Below the pieces are notes generated by a model. It was not told the origin of the DNA and did not search any database. It saw only the letters and a program-made list of their open reading frames with translations. 64,000 bases of DNA from Bacteroides intestinalis (GTDB lineage: Bacteria; Bacteroidota; Bacteroidia; Bacteroidales; Bacteroidaceae), in NCBI RefSeq assembly GCF_003464595.1, contig NZ_QRZF01000018.1, positions 62,001-126,000 of the forward strand, in the 5' to 3' direction. The first letter of the stretch is position 1; each line of letters opens with the position of its first letter. This document shows, piece after piece, positions 35,531-44,222 of this stretch. A program made the position numbers and the translations under genes.

Positions 35531-35538
35531 CAAATGTA
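35531..35538 (-). promoter_or_regulatory. -7 box for the cupin gene
   Basis: TACATTTG on the minus strand, with TTTG about 21 bp upstream. Confidence 0.55.
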
Positions 35539-35625
35539 GTCAATGACTTTCCGACAGTGCAAAGCTATTCACTATTTTACTTATAAACAAGAAGTTACAA
35601 ACAAGTAAGATAGTTACCTAAAGGT

Positions 35626-35633
35626 TACTTTTG
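35626..35633 (+). promoter_or_regulatory. -7 box for the macrodomain-like gene
   Basis: TACTTTTG, 61 bp before the ATG at 35695. Confidence 0.5.
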
Positions 35634-35694
35634 CTGAAAAGCAAGAGTTTAAAAATGAAGAAAAGGAGAAAATAATTAATTATAACCTAATCAC

Positions 35695-36093
35695 ATGAGT
35701 ATGAAAACAAGAATTACCTCTAATCGTATCACAGAACTACACCCGGACGAGATATTCGTTTTCGGTAGTAACCTGGAAGGTGCACATGGTGGCGGAGCCG
35801 CTTATCTGGCATGGAAAAAATGGGGAGCCATCTGGGGACAAGGAACCGGATTGCAAGGACAAACCTATGGTATTCCGACTATGCACGGAGGACCGGGAGC
35901 CATCAAACCTTATGTAGATGAATTTATCCGCTTTGCTAAAGAACACTCACAATACACTTTCCTTGTTACAGAAATAGGATGCGGCATTGCCGGTTTTGCC
36001 CCGAAAGAAATTGCTCCTCTATTTAAAGAAGCTGCAAACGTGCCCAATATCCACCTGCCTCAGCGTTTCTGGGATGTACTGAATGCAAAATAA
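35695..36093 (+). CDS. Macrodomain-like protein (A1S_2505 family)
   Basis: A 132-residue protein whose start, IFVFGSNLEGAHGGGAAYLA, looks like a macrodomain phosphate-binding loop, and which ends in a second loop, VTEIGCGIAGFAPKEIAPLF. This is the pattern of the A1S_2505 family, first described from phage genomes and often called a phage non-structural protein. It might bind ADP-ribose or a related nucleotide; no catalytic residue is proven. Its last 34 bp overlap the end of the convergent MFS gene (36060-36093). Confidence 0.75.
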   Translation: MSMKTRITSNRITELHPDEIFVFGSNLEGAHGGGAAYLAWKKWGAIWGQGTGLQGQTYGIPTMHGGPGAIKPYVDEFIRFAKEHSQYTFLVTEIGCGIAGFAPKEIAPLFKEAANVPNIHLPQRFWDVLNAK

Positions 36094-37265
36094 AGTCTTG
36101 CCCGCCTTCTGCCCAAAGCCAGTAAAATACTGGAAAGGGAACAAAGAGAGCAGATGACAAATATTACCCCCGTGGAAACCAGAATGTTTCCAATACCTAC
36201 TAAAGGAGAGACAATGCCACCAAACGAAAAGCAGACAGCCCCCAACAATGCTGAGGCTGTCCCGGCATTGTCGCGCTCACATTCCATAGCTAACGCAGTA
36301 GATGTAGTGAACGTCATTCCCATCATAAAGAGAACTGCCAGCAACAGGAGTTCATAAATCCAGAAACTGCAACCTAAAGCCAATGCGGCACATTCGAGCA
36401 AAGAGAAAATAAGCATACCCATACAGCCGATCAGTGTTCCGTTTGCTGGCCGGCGAAACTTTACAGAGAATGCTGCCGCCCCACCGATAGCAATAGCATT
36501 AATACTGAAACAAACGCTGAAAGCAAAAGGGGAATAACCATAGTGCTGCTGTATAATAAAGGGGGAAGATGCAATATAGGCAAACAACACTCCCTGTGCA
36601 AAAGCCAGTTGCAACACATAGCAAACAAACTGCTTATTCTTAAGTACTACCTTGAAACTGTGAAAGGTATCCGCCCACTTCGTAGCCAGACGGTTTTCTT
36701 TAGGAAGCGACTCCCGGAAACGGATGCATCCTGCCAAGAGCAATACTCCCAGTACAAGTAAAATACCGAAAATGCCCTGCCAACCGATAGCTTCCGTAAA
36801 GACTCCCCCGATAATAGGAGCTACCACGGGAGCAATACCATTGATAGCACCAATAATCGCCAACATCTTTGCCAGATCCCTACCTGAAAAATTATCCGTA
36901 GCAATGGAACGGGCTATAACGATGCCACCCGCTCCGGCAATGCCTTGTATCAAACGGAAAGCAACGAATTGCTGGATGCTCTGCGCAAACAAGCAGCACA
37001 CTGTTGATGCGATAAACAGCCACATGGCAACCTGCAATGGTATGCGCCTGCCATAACGGTCGCTCAAAGGTCCGAAGAATATCTGGCCGACAGCCAGTCC
37101 GATCATACTGGTAGTTAATCCCAGCTGGACCATTGAAGAATTCGTGTTGAAGTATTCTCCCATAACCGGAAGACTTGGCAAATACATATCCGTAACAAAA
37201 GGCCCGAAGGCCGTCAGCATGCCCAATAAAATAAGAATGAACAGTTTTGAATTATCTTTTCCCAT
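36060..37265 (-). CDS. Bcr/CflA-type MFS drug exporter
   Basis: A 401-residue inner-membrane transporter with 12 predicted helices and MFS features of the Bcr/CflA group: FVTDMYLPSLPVMGEYF in the first helices and the loop GPLSDRYGRRIPLQ (motif A) between helices 2 and 3. Members export compounds such as bicyclomycin and chloramphenicol; the substrate here is open. It has its own promoter (37315-37322), so the adjoining EmrB-type genes are a separate unit. Its 3' end overlaps the macrodomain-like gene by 34 bp. Confidence 0.9.
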   Translation of the reverse strand: MGKDNSKLFILILLGMLTAFGPFVTDMYLPSLPVMGEYFNTNSSMVQLGLTTSMIGLAVGQIFFGPLSDRYGRRIPLQVAMWLFIASTVCCLFAQSIQQFVAFRLIQGIAGAGGIVIARSIATDNFSGRDLAKMLAIIGAINGIAPVVAPIIGGVFTEAIGWQGIFGILLVLGVLLLAGCIRFRESLPKENRLATKWADTFHSFKVVLKNKQFVCYVLQLAFAQGVLFAYIASSPFIIQQHYGYSPFAFSVCFSINAIAIGGAAAFSVKFRRPANGTLIGCMGMLIFSLLECAALALGCSFWIYELLLLAVLFMMGMTFTTSTALAMECERDNAGTASALLGAVCFSFGGIVSPLVGIGNILVSTGVIFVICSLCSLSSILLALGRRRARLYFAFSTSQKR

Positions 37266-37314
37266 ATAAACTTAACTTATATATTTCGTGGAATATACGT
37301 CCACTTTCGGACTG

Positions 37315-37322
37315 CAAAAATA
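37315..37322 (-). promoter_or_regulatory. -7 box for the Bcr/CflA gene
   Basis: TATTTTTG on the minus strand, 50 bp before the ATG. Confidence 0.45.
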
Positions 37323-37394
37323 AGAATAATCCATTTTATTCTCCCTACCTATTTTATTCAAAGCTATCCAATACAAGAACAAAAAAAATTCAAC

Positions 37395-38990
37395 TTAGCC
37401 TGTGGCTTCCAATTTCTTGTCCATGCGCAACTCATGCTTCACAAAACGGCGAATAGAGCGGTAAGTAGGATGCAGTACTTTATACGGACGAATGTCACTT
37501 TCGTAAACCAGGAACACCAACAGACAAAACAAAGCTAACAGAATAAGCCAACCGTACAGTTCTTTCATTGAAACCATCAGGGCCTGTTGTTGTACAGCAC
37601 CATATAGCTCTCCTACAGATATCCGGCTGATAAAAGGGTTCACATGATCTAATCCGGCGCCCAGCAGCATGGCATTCTTCTTCATAGCCCCATTCAGAGC
37701 ATGTCCTAAAATGGCCGTACCCAAAGCTCCACCAAATCCGGCACTGACAAACGACTGCACAGACACCGCCTGGAAGAAATGCTGGAAGGGAACACGAGAC
37801 AGCACTGTAAGGAAGCAAATAGCTATCATCACATACCCGAAGCTACGCAGAAACAGCGGTATAAACAATGTCTCCTTCGGCAAAGCATACTCAATGCCGA
37901 AATAGAAATACATCAGATACCCGGTAATGGAAGAAAATGCAATCACCGTCATTGTCTTATAACGCCATTTACGACGGGAGAAAGTGAAGAGGGTAAAGCC
38001 TGCTCCCACAACAATCCCCAGCAGAACCACCCAGTTGAGTGAAATTACATTCAAGGCATCATACCCCAATATACCTTCCATATAAATGTGTTCGAACAGA
38101 TGTGATGGTGCCAACAAAATATCTATTACTATATATAGTATAAAGGGAAGCCAGACAGAGCGATACGTCCACGTCTTCAAAGCAATAAACGGATGGCGGA
38201 TGAAAGATGCACGCCACAGGTTCAATACAAGAATCAGCGTACCGATGATAGTTGCCGCCCGTATTTGGAAAGACTGATACCAATCATAATGTTCCCCATA
38301 CACGCAGACAAAAAGGATACACAACAGCACAAGCCCCCACATCAAAGCCCCCAACCAATCGATACCGAACAACGGTAATTTCGGTAAGGAGCGATAACTA
38401 CGGAATAACCACAATGTAACCAGCATCACCAATAGCAATAAACCAATAATCAACCAGTGCATATACTCCCACTTCGCCCAGAAGGCCGTATAGATTGTTA
38501 CCAATCCCGATAGCTGAATACAACTCTGCACCAACAGGTAGATAAAACAGAAAAATACCGATAAATCCCGTTTGGGAGTAAGCCATAATTGAATGGTAGA
38601 ATTACATTCGAACGTGGCCCACATGCGGAAGATGCCTGCAAAGAAACAGGTGATTACTAGCACGGGAATACTATGTATATGCATACATATCAGATTAGAA
38701 ATAATCAGGGCAATGCTGCACGTCATCAACGAAGCCTTCGAAGTAAAACGGAACTTTAGGCGGAACATGATGGCAAATGTCAACCCCATGCCCACCATAG
38801 AAGCATAACCCGCCATCATAATGTCCTCCTGCATTAATGCCGTAGAGCCAACCATCTCACTGACTGCCGCCAGATAGAGACCACCGGAGAACTGGAAGAC
38901 AATGACAAAGGCAATGATAATCCAGGGGCGCAGTTTAGGAGGTACAAAATCACGGATAGCCGGAATGGAAAAAGGTCCTGTTTCGTGCAT
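37395..38990 (-). CDS. EmrB-like MFS efflux permease
   Basis: A 531-residue membrane protein with about 14 helices, the size of EmrB/QacA-type exporters. It is the last gene of a three-gene unit (TolC-like, EmrA-like, EmrB-like), starting 4 bp after the EmrA-like stop, so its partner is clear. The EmrB drug-binding motifs are weakly kept, which is usual in Bacteroidetes. It should push a compound across the inner membrane and on through the other two parts to the outside. The C-terminus is basic (RMDKKLEATG). Confidence 0.85.
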   Translation of the reverse strand: MHETGPFSIPAIRDFVPPKLRPWIIIAFVIVFQFSGGLYLAAVSEMVGSTALMQEDIMMAGYASMVGMGLTFAIMFRLKFRFTSKASLMTCSIALIISNLICMHIHSIPVLVITCFFAGIFRMWATFECNSTIQLWLTPKRDLSVFFCFIYLLVQSCIQLSGLVTIYTAFWAKWEYMHWLIIGLLLLVMLVTLWLFRSYRSLPKLPLFGIDWLGALMWGLVLLCILFVCVYGEHYDWYQSFQIRAATIIGTLILVLNLWRASFIRHPFIALKTWTYRSVWLPFILYIVIDILLAPSHLFEHIYMEGILGYDALNVISLNWVVLLGIVVGAGFTLFTFSRRKWRYKTMTVIAFSSITGYLMYFYFGIEYALPKETLFIPLFLRSFGYVMIAICFLTVLSRVPFQHFFQAVSVQSFVSAGFGGALGTAILGHALNGAMKKNAMLLGAGLDHVNPFISRISVGELYGAVQQQALMVSMKELYGWLILLALFCLLVFLVYESDIRPYKVLHPTYRSIRRFVKHELRMDKKLEATG

Positions 38991-38994
38991 AATA

Positions 38995-40029
38995 TCAATA
39001 GTTTACTACACACTCCACATTCATACCGGCACGCAGGCGCTCCATATCTTCCGGACGGTTACCGGTAGAGAACTCAATGCGGATAGGAATACGTTGTTCC
39101 ACCTTTACGAAGTTCCCTGCAGAATTATCCTGCGGTAGAAGAGAAAAACTGGCACCCGTAGCACGGGAAATAGATTTCACAATACCCTTAAAAATAATTC
39201 CGGGTACGGCATCCACTTCTATTTCTACCGGCTGACCCTCCCGGATATAGGTAGTCTGAGTTTCTTTGTAATTGGCTACTACCCACCTTTCATTTTCGTC
39301 AACAACGTCAACCACAGTCTGTCCGGGTTGTATCAACTGCCCTTCCTGAATTTCTTTCCGCCCGGTAGTTCCGTCGCAGGGAGCAAGGATAACGGTATAA
39401 GAAAGATTCAGGCGCGCCAGTTCCAAAGCAGCCTGCGCCAGTTTGATACCTGCATCTGTTTGTTCCAGACGGTGAGTCTGCTCCTGCTTTACTAAAGTTG
39501 TAGATTGGCGCTGACGAAGCAGAAGTTCATAACGTGCCTTGGATGCTTCGTAATCTGTCTGCACAGCATCGTACTGTTGTTTGGTGACAGCATCCTGTGC
39601 CAAAAGGTTTTTATATCGGTGGTATTCGCGCTCGGCATTGTCCAGGCGAACTTTAGCTTCCTGTAAACCTGCATCGGATACAGCAATATTATTCTGAGTG
39701 GTATGTACCGTGGTGGCCACTGCATTCTTTCCCGAAATAGCATTCTGAAAATCAGCCTCAGCCTGTGCCAGACGGAAACGGAACTCGGAATCTTCAATCA
39801 ATGCCAGGGTGTCACCTTTGCGCACTTCCTGGTATTCATCGAAATAGATCTTCTTGATAAAGCCTTGCACGCGGCTATTGACGGGGACAATCAGCTGTTT
39901 TACCTGTGCATTGTCAGTATAAGCTACACTGCCGAGGTGAACGAAATGAGAGCATACCCACACCAGCCCGGCAATAAGTAAGAGACTAACTACTACGTTA
40001 TAAATCAGTTTTTTCTTTTTGCGTTCCAT
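38995..40029 (-). CDS. EmrA-like membrane fusion (HlyD-type) protein
   Basis: Periplasmic adaptor of 344 residues. Helix 1 (about 8-28) anchors it in the inner membrane. The barrel-lipoyl part begins VAYTDNAQVKQLIVPVNSRVQGFIKKI, then a coiled coil (about 85-215) that can reach the outer-membrane channel, and the second lipoyl half has LAPCDGTTGRKEIQEGQLIQPGQTV. It lies between the TolC-like and EmrB-like genes (gaps 47 and 4 bp), so the three work as one pump. Confidence 0.92.
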   Translation of the reverse strand: MERKKKKLIYNVVVSLLLIAGLVWVCSHFVHLGSVAYTDNAQVKQLIVPVNSRVQGFIKKIYFDEYQEVRKGDTLALIEDSEFRFRLAQAEADFQNAISGKNAVATTVHTTQNNIAVSDAGLQEAKVRLDNAEREYHRYKNLLAQDAVTKQQYDAVQTDYEASKARYELLLRQRQSTTLVKQEQTHRLEQTDAGIKLAQAALELARLNLSYTVILAPCDGTTGRKEIQEGQLIQPGQTVVDVVDENERWVVANYKETQTTYIREGQPVEIEVDAVPGIIFKGIVKSISRATGASFSLLPQDNSAGNFVKVEQRIPIRIEFSTGNRPEDMERLRAGMNVECVVNY

Positions 40030-40076
40030 ATCTTATTTTATTCATTAGTTTTCATTCATATATAATTGCCGACAAT

Positions 40077-41387
40077 TTACAGACATCCCGCTGTCTTCTT
40101 CAGCTTATAGAGGTTGAAAAGTATATTAATCTGTGCATTCACCAATTGCAACTCCGCATTCAACTTAGAATTACTGGCATCCAGCATATCAGTAATCAAT
40201 GCCAGATCATTCAAGTAGCGGTTATTTACCACACTGTAATTTTGTGCAGCCAGTTCCAGACTCTTCTCTTGCGTATCACAAATGGTAAAAGCCTCATAAA
40301 AACGGATGTATGCCGCTTTCACTTCTGTCCGTACATTCTCCTGTAACAACAAATCATTCTCCTGTGCACGCTGGGTAGACAGGCGTGCCAGACGGATTTT
40401 CTTCCCGGATTTAAAGGTGGAAGCTATATCGAACTTCAATCCTATGCCCACATACCAGTAATTCAGATTCTTGTTAATAGGCGGTACTTCAATCGTAATG
40501 GGGCCGTCCAGTTTATCACCGGCAAAGAGAGCTACGGATGGTAAGCGTTCCGCCTTCGCAATCCGTTCATTATATTCTGACTGCTTGATATTCAGTTTCA
40601 TCTGTTGCAGCACAGGAGAGCTCAATACTGCCGTCTCCTGCCAATGGGCCTCTTCTGAAGGTTTGGGAAGTCGCCCCAGCAAAGTAGTATCTACAGCAAT
40701 CACCGTTTCTTCGGGTAGGCCGAGTACGGTGGTCAACTGATTATTTAAAATGAGGATACTATTCTCAATCTGCGTCAATGCCAGTTCCAGAGATTTCAAT
40801 TGTAATTCATAACGAGTGATATCATTTTTCAAAGCCAGTCCCTGCGACTGCTTGGCATTGATATCTTCCACCAGTTTCCGGGTTTGCTCTATATTCTTCC
40901 GATATACTTCTGCCTGATTCTGTAGTTTGTACATCTCCAGATAATTTCCTACCAGCAGGAAGCGGATATCCTGCCTGTTCTTCTCTTTATCCAATTCTGC
41001 CAGTTGCTGCTGCAATTTAGCAATGGCAATCCGGCTTGTGATGGCTCCACCTGCATAGATGACCTGCGAAGCCTCTATTGCAAAGTTATTGCCGAAGTGC
41101 GGCATAGCAGCATTCTCACCGTTTGTAAAATCACGGTCTGCCAACCAGGCATCACCCAGATAGCTTGCCGAAACGGATACATCAATCGAAGGAAGTTGCG
41201 CATTTTTAGCCACCTTCACCGCCTGCCCGGCTTCCTCTTCTGCTAAACGGAATGTACGGATACTGCGGCTATTGGCATCCGCCATCTCAAACATCTCTTC
41301 AATTGTCATCTTCTGAAAGGTTTGTGCAGATGCAACAGATATGTTCAGCGCCCAAACAAAGACAAATAATTCTTTTAATCTTTTCAT
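40077..41387 (-). CDS. TolC-family outer membrane efflux protein
   Basis: Outer-membrane channel of 436 residues. The signal peptide ends VASAQ; long coiled-coil helices and the repeated OEP pattern follow (two copies, with FRLAEEEAGQAVKVAKNAQLPSIDVS and YSVVNNRYLNDLALITDMLDA). First gene of the pump operon. It is divergent from the AraC-type regulator at 41535, which probably controls it. The minus-strand -7 box here (GACCTTTG, 41422-41429) departs from consensus at the first base, as expected for an activator-dependent promoter. Confidence 0.92.
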   Translation of the reverse strand: MKRLKELFVFVWALNISVASAQTFQKMTIEEMFEMADANSRSIRTFRLAEEEAGQAVKVAKNAQLPSIDVSVSASYLGDAWLADRDFTNGENAAMPHFGNNFAIEASQVIYAGGAITSRIAIAKLQQQLAELDKEKNRQDIRFLLVGNYLEMYKLQNQAEVYRKNIEQTRKLVEDINAKQSQGLALKNDITRYELQLKSLELALTQIENSILILNNQLTTVLGLPEETVIAVDTTLLGRLPKPSEEAHWQETAVLSSPVLQQMKLNIKQSEYNERIAKAERLPSVALFAGDKLDGPITIEVPPINKNLNYWYVGIGLKFDIASTFKSGKKIRLARLSTQRAQENDLLLQENVRTEVKAAYIRFYEAFTICDTQEKSLELAAQNYSVVNNRYLNDLALITDMLDASNSKLNAELQLVNAQINILFNLYKLKKTAGCL

Positions 41388-41421
41388 AATGCCTATTAAA
41401 TTGTTACCTCAAAAACGGCTG

Positions 41422-41512
41422 CAAAGGTCGGATTAATTCTTTGCTAAAGAGAAATCCGAAATTTGGCAAAGTTGGTTTAATTTGGAGATTCCAAAGGATT
41501 CCGCTACCTTTG
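41422..41512. promoter_or_regulatory. Divergent control region of pump and AraC regulator
   Basis: On the plus strand, TTTG 41481-41484, 20 bp, TACCTTTG 41505-41512 make a full promoter for the regulator gene. On the minus strand, a weaker box GACCTTTG lies at 41429-41422 before the pump operon. Between them, TTTGCTAAAG (41440-41449) and TTTGGCAAAG (41462-41471) are near-identical direct repeats 22 bp apart, the layout expected for AraC-type binding sites. Confidence 0.6.
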
Positions 41513-41534
41513 TGCTGCAATAAAATCACGTCCA

Positions 41535-42455
41535 ATGACTTCTTCCATACGTATAAAAAACATCTGTGAACTCCCTATCATCAGTGGTAGCAGGAATGAT
41601 ACACGAAAGAAAATCAGTTGTATCACCATTGGCCAACGGGAAGCAGAAGAACAATTTTCATCAGACATTCACTTGGATGCCTTTATTGTCTTATTGGTTT
41701 TATCCGGAAAAGGACATACGGTAATCAACTACAAGACGTATGATATTCAAGCGGATACCCTCCTACTTCTGTCTTCTGCCCATTTGTTCCATTTTGGAGA
41801 ATGCAGTGATGATTTCCAGTGCCAGTGCCTCTTTGTCAGCAAAGCTTTTACAGATGAGATGGATTCCACCGATATGATTTACCGACGGACTAAATATGGC
41901 GTACGATTATACAACGAACCGGTAGTTCCCTTGGAGCACTCACATGCCGGCTTATTAGCCGAAAGACTGATCAGCATCAATAAGAACATAGACCGGACAG
42001 AGCATTTCTATCACAAAGAAGTTATCCTGAACCGCTTGTTCGCCTTTTATCTCGATTTAAGCGATATCCTTGAACGAACTAATCTACCACATACGAATGG
42101 TTGCCTGACCCGTTATGAAAGTATCATCAAATCATTCATCGAGTTACTGGCAACTCATTATCGCAAAGAGCATAAAGTGGATTTTTACGCCGCCCAACTG
42201 AACTTATCCGCCCATCACCTGACGCAGATCGTGAAACTCGTAACAGGTCAAAGTGTGAGTGACTTCATTTTTGAAATGTTATTCAGTGAAGCCCGTAACT
42301 TGTTAACCCACTCCAAACTTTCCGTACAAGAAATCGCTGCCACCCTCAACTTCTCCGACCAGTCTTCTTTTGGGAAGTTCTTTAAGCGGAAAGCAGGTAT
42401 ATCGCCAGTTGATTTCAGGAAAGATGCACTGTTTGTAGAGGAGAGAACAGAATAA
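41535..42455 (+). CDS. AraC-family transcription regulator
   Basis: A 306-residue regulator. Residues about 25-150 are a cupin-like sensing domain (DIHLDAFIVLLVLSGKGHTVINYKTYDIQADTLL), and the last 100 residues are the two-part AraC DNA-binding domain (FYAAQLNLSAHHLTQIVK and SVQEIAATLNFSDQSSFGKFFKRKAG). The gene diverges from the TolC-EmrA-EmrB operon with a shared 147-bp control region, so it most likely regulates that pump in response to a small compound. Its own promoter is a full-consensus one. Confidence 0.92.
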   Translation: MTSSIRIKNICELPIISGSRNDTRKKISCITIGQREAEEQFSSDIHLDAFIVLLVLSGKGHTVINYKTYDIQADTLLLLSSAHLFHFGECSDDFQCQCLFVSKAFTDEMDSTDMIYRRTKYGVRLYNEPVVPLEHSHAGLLAERLISINKNIDRTEHFYHKEVILNRLFAFYLDLSDILERTNLPHTNGCLTRYESIIKSFIELLATHYRKEHKVDFYAAQLNLSAHHLTQIVKLVTGQSVSDFIFEMLFSEARNLLTHSKLSVQEIAATLNFSDQSSFGKFFKRKAGISPVDFRKDALFVEERTE

Positions 42456-42494
42456 CATTGCATATTATTTACAAATAGTAAATGTTTAAAGAAA

Positions 42495-42582
42495 AGTAGT
42501 ATACTGAACCTAATTCAGTCGTATAGTGAATGCCATTCAGTCGTATACTGAATAGGGTTCTGTCGTATACTGAATAGGGGAC
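42495..42582. repeat. Array D: four tandem units, exact 22-bp period
   Basis: Units begin at 42495, 42517, 42539 and 42561. The core of the clearest copies is CAGTCGTATACTGAATAGGG, containing the dyad CAGT-N5-ACTG. Unit three is closest to consensus; unit one (AGTAGTATACTGAAC) and unit two (AGTCGTATAGTGAATG) differ at a few sites. On the same strand it matches the reverse of array C. It begins 40 bp after the AraC stop. Confidence 0.85.
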
Positions 42583-42693
42583 AGAAATATCATATTGATA
42601 ATCAGAAAGTTACAAAGCGTCTCACTGTCATCAATAAAACTCAACAAAATTATCAAAACATCATTATGTTTATGGAAAAGTAATGAATGAATA

Positions 42694-42804
42694 GATACGC
42701 GGACGACACGGACAAGACGGACGAACGCGGATGAAAAATTACTTGCACACCGAAGGGCAATCTTACTCCGCGTTCGTCCGCCTTGTCCGTGTCGTCCGCG
42801 TATC
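42694..42804. repeat. 38-bp near-perfect inverted repeat
   Basis: Left arm 42694-42731 and right arm 42767-42804 are reverse complements with one mismatch (42717). The loop is 35 nt. The arms are built of related GGAC words (CGGACGACACGGACAAG, then CGGACGAACGCGGA). They lie between an AraC-type gene and aroA, with no coding frame and no terminator T run. Likely a repeated palindromic element or miniature mobile element. Confidence 0.85.
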
Positions 42805-42838
42805 CATTTAATTCATAACCCGTCCGAAAGAAAGGAAT

Positions 42839-42882
42839 TTCAGTGCAGTTACCCTGAAAATTCGGTACGGTTGCCCTGAAGT
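42839..42882. repeat. Array E: two tandem units, 22-bp period
   Basis: Units begin at 42839 and 42861: TTCAGTGCAGTTACCCTGAA and TTCGGTACGGTTGCCCTGAA, then two more bases each. 16 of 20 bases agree. Each unit starts TTCAG/TTCGG and ends CTGAA, giving a short dyad. It lies 36 bp before the aroA -7 box. Confidence 0.6.
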
Positions 42883-42918
42883 CATGTAAATCAAGTTTCT
42901 TTATTCAGATATTTATCG

Positions 42919-42926
42919 TACTTTTG
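42919..42926 (+). promoter_or_regulatory. -7 box for the aroA operon
   Basis: TACTTTTG, 42 bp before the ATG at 42969. No strict -33 box (TTTC lies at 42897-42900). Confidence 0.55.
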
Positions 42927-42968
42927 TAGCCTGTAAACCAGCTATTACGTTTAAGAAGGAATACAACT

Positions 42969-44219
42969 ATGCGCTATAAACTTTCGGCACCTGCCACCTT
43001 GCATACCACTATCCAGCTCCCGGCTTCCAAGAGTATCAGCAACCGGGCTTTGATATTACATGCTTTAGCACAAGGACATATCACGCCTACCAATCTGAGC
43101 GATTGTGACGACACCTGCGTCATGATAAAAGCCCTGGACGGAAATCCCGAGCATATCGATATTCTTGCTGCCGGAACCGCCATGCGTTTTCTCACGGCTT
43201 ATCTGAGTGTAACACCCGGCACACGCATCATTACAGGTACTGAGCGGATGCAACAACGCCCCATACGTATTCTGGTGGACGCCTTGCGCGAGTTGGGAGC
43301 ACAAATAGAATATGCCGGAAACGAAGGTTTCCCTCCCTTGCGTATCACAGGCACAATATTGACAGGCGAAGAAATCAGCCTTGCCGGAAATGTAAGTTCA
43401 CAATACATATCCGCTTTACTGATGATCGGCCCTATTCTGAAAAACGGATTAAGGCTGAATCTGACAGGAGAAATCATTTCACGTCCTTATATCAATCTGA
43501 CTCTGCAATTGATGAAAGAATTCGGTGCAGACGCTGCATGGAGTTCCGAAAGCAGTATTACCGTCCGTCCGGGCCAGTACAACGACATACCTTTCACGGT
43601 AGAAAGTGACTGGAGCGGTGCTTCCTACTGGTATCAAATGGTTGCCCTAAGCCAGGACAGCAAAGAAGAACCTGCAAAGACAGAAGTAGAGCTGCTGGGA
43701 CTTTTCCCACGCAGTTATCAGGGCGACAGCCGGGGAACAGAGATATTTACCAAACTCGGCGTACAGACTACATATACTGACCGGGGAGTGGTATTAACCA
43801 AGATAGGAACTCCCGTTGCCCGCTTAAAGGAAGATTTAGTGGACATACCCGATCTGGCGCAAACTTTTGTTGTGACTTGTTGTTTAATGAACATACCTTT
43901 CCGCTTCAGCGGATTACAAAGTTTGAAGATAAAGGAAACTGATCGTATTCAGGCACTTATCACAGAATTACATAAGTTGGGATATGTGGTGAAGTCGGAA
44001 CAGGACAGTATATTAATCTGGAACGGTGAACGTTGTGAACCGGAAGCCAGTCCCGTGATTGCAACTTACGAAGACCACCGGATGGCGATGGCTTTTGCCC
44101 CTGCCTCCCTATTGGTACCATCGGTACAGATTGCTGAGCCACAAGTGGTTTCCAAATCTTATCCGGGATATTGGGAAGATTTGAAACAAGCAGGGTTTAG
44201 AATTGAAATTGAGGAATAA
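42969..44219 (+). CDS. aroA: 3-phosphoshikimate 1-carboxyvinyltransferase (EPSP synthase)
   Basis: Sixth step of the shikimate pathway: joins phosphoenolpyruvate to shikimate 3-phosphate. The 416 residues have the two-domain fold with LPASKSISNRALIL (about 17-30), AAGTAMRFLTAYL, the basic patch KIKETDRIQAL and the C-terminal EDHRMAMAFAPASLL. Length slightly below the E. coli enzyme (427). It is the first gene of a seven-gene run and is the target of glyphosate in other organisms; the sensitivity class is not read from the sequence here. Gap to the next gene is 3 bp. Confidence 0.95.
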   Translation: MRYKLSAPATLHTTIQLPASKSISNRALILHALAQGHITPTNLSDCDDTCVMIKALDGNPEHIDILAAGTAMRFLTAYLSVTPGTRIITGTERMQQRPIRILVDALRELGAQIEYAGNEGFPPLRITGTILTGEEISLAGNVSSQYISALLMIGPILKNGLRLNLTGEIISRPYINLTLQLMKEFGADAAWSSESSITVRPGQYNDIPFTVESDWSGASYWYQMVALSQDSKEEPAKTEVELLGLFPRSYQGDSRGTEIFTKLGVQTTYTDRGVVLTKIGTPVARLKEDLVDIPDLAQTFVVTCCLMNIPFRFSGLQSLKIKETDRIQALITELHKLGYVVKSEQDSILIWNGERCEPEASPVIATYEDHRMAMAFAPASLLVPSVQIAEPQVVSKSYPGYWEDLKQAGFRIEIEE

Positions 44220-44222
44220 GCT

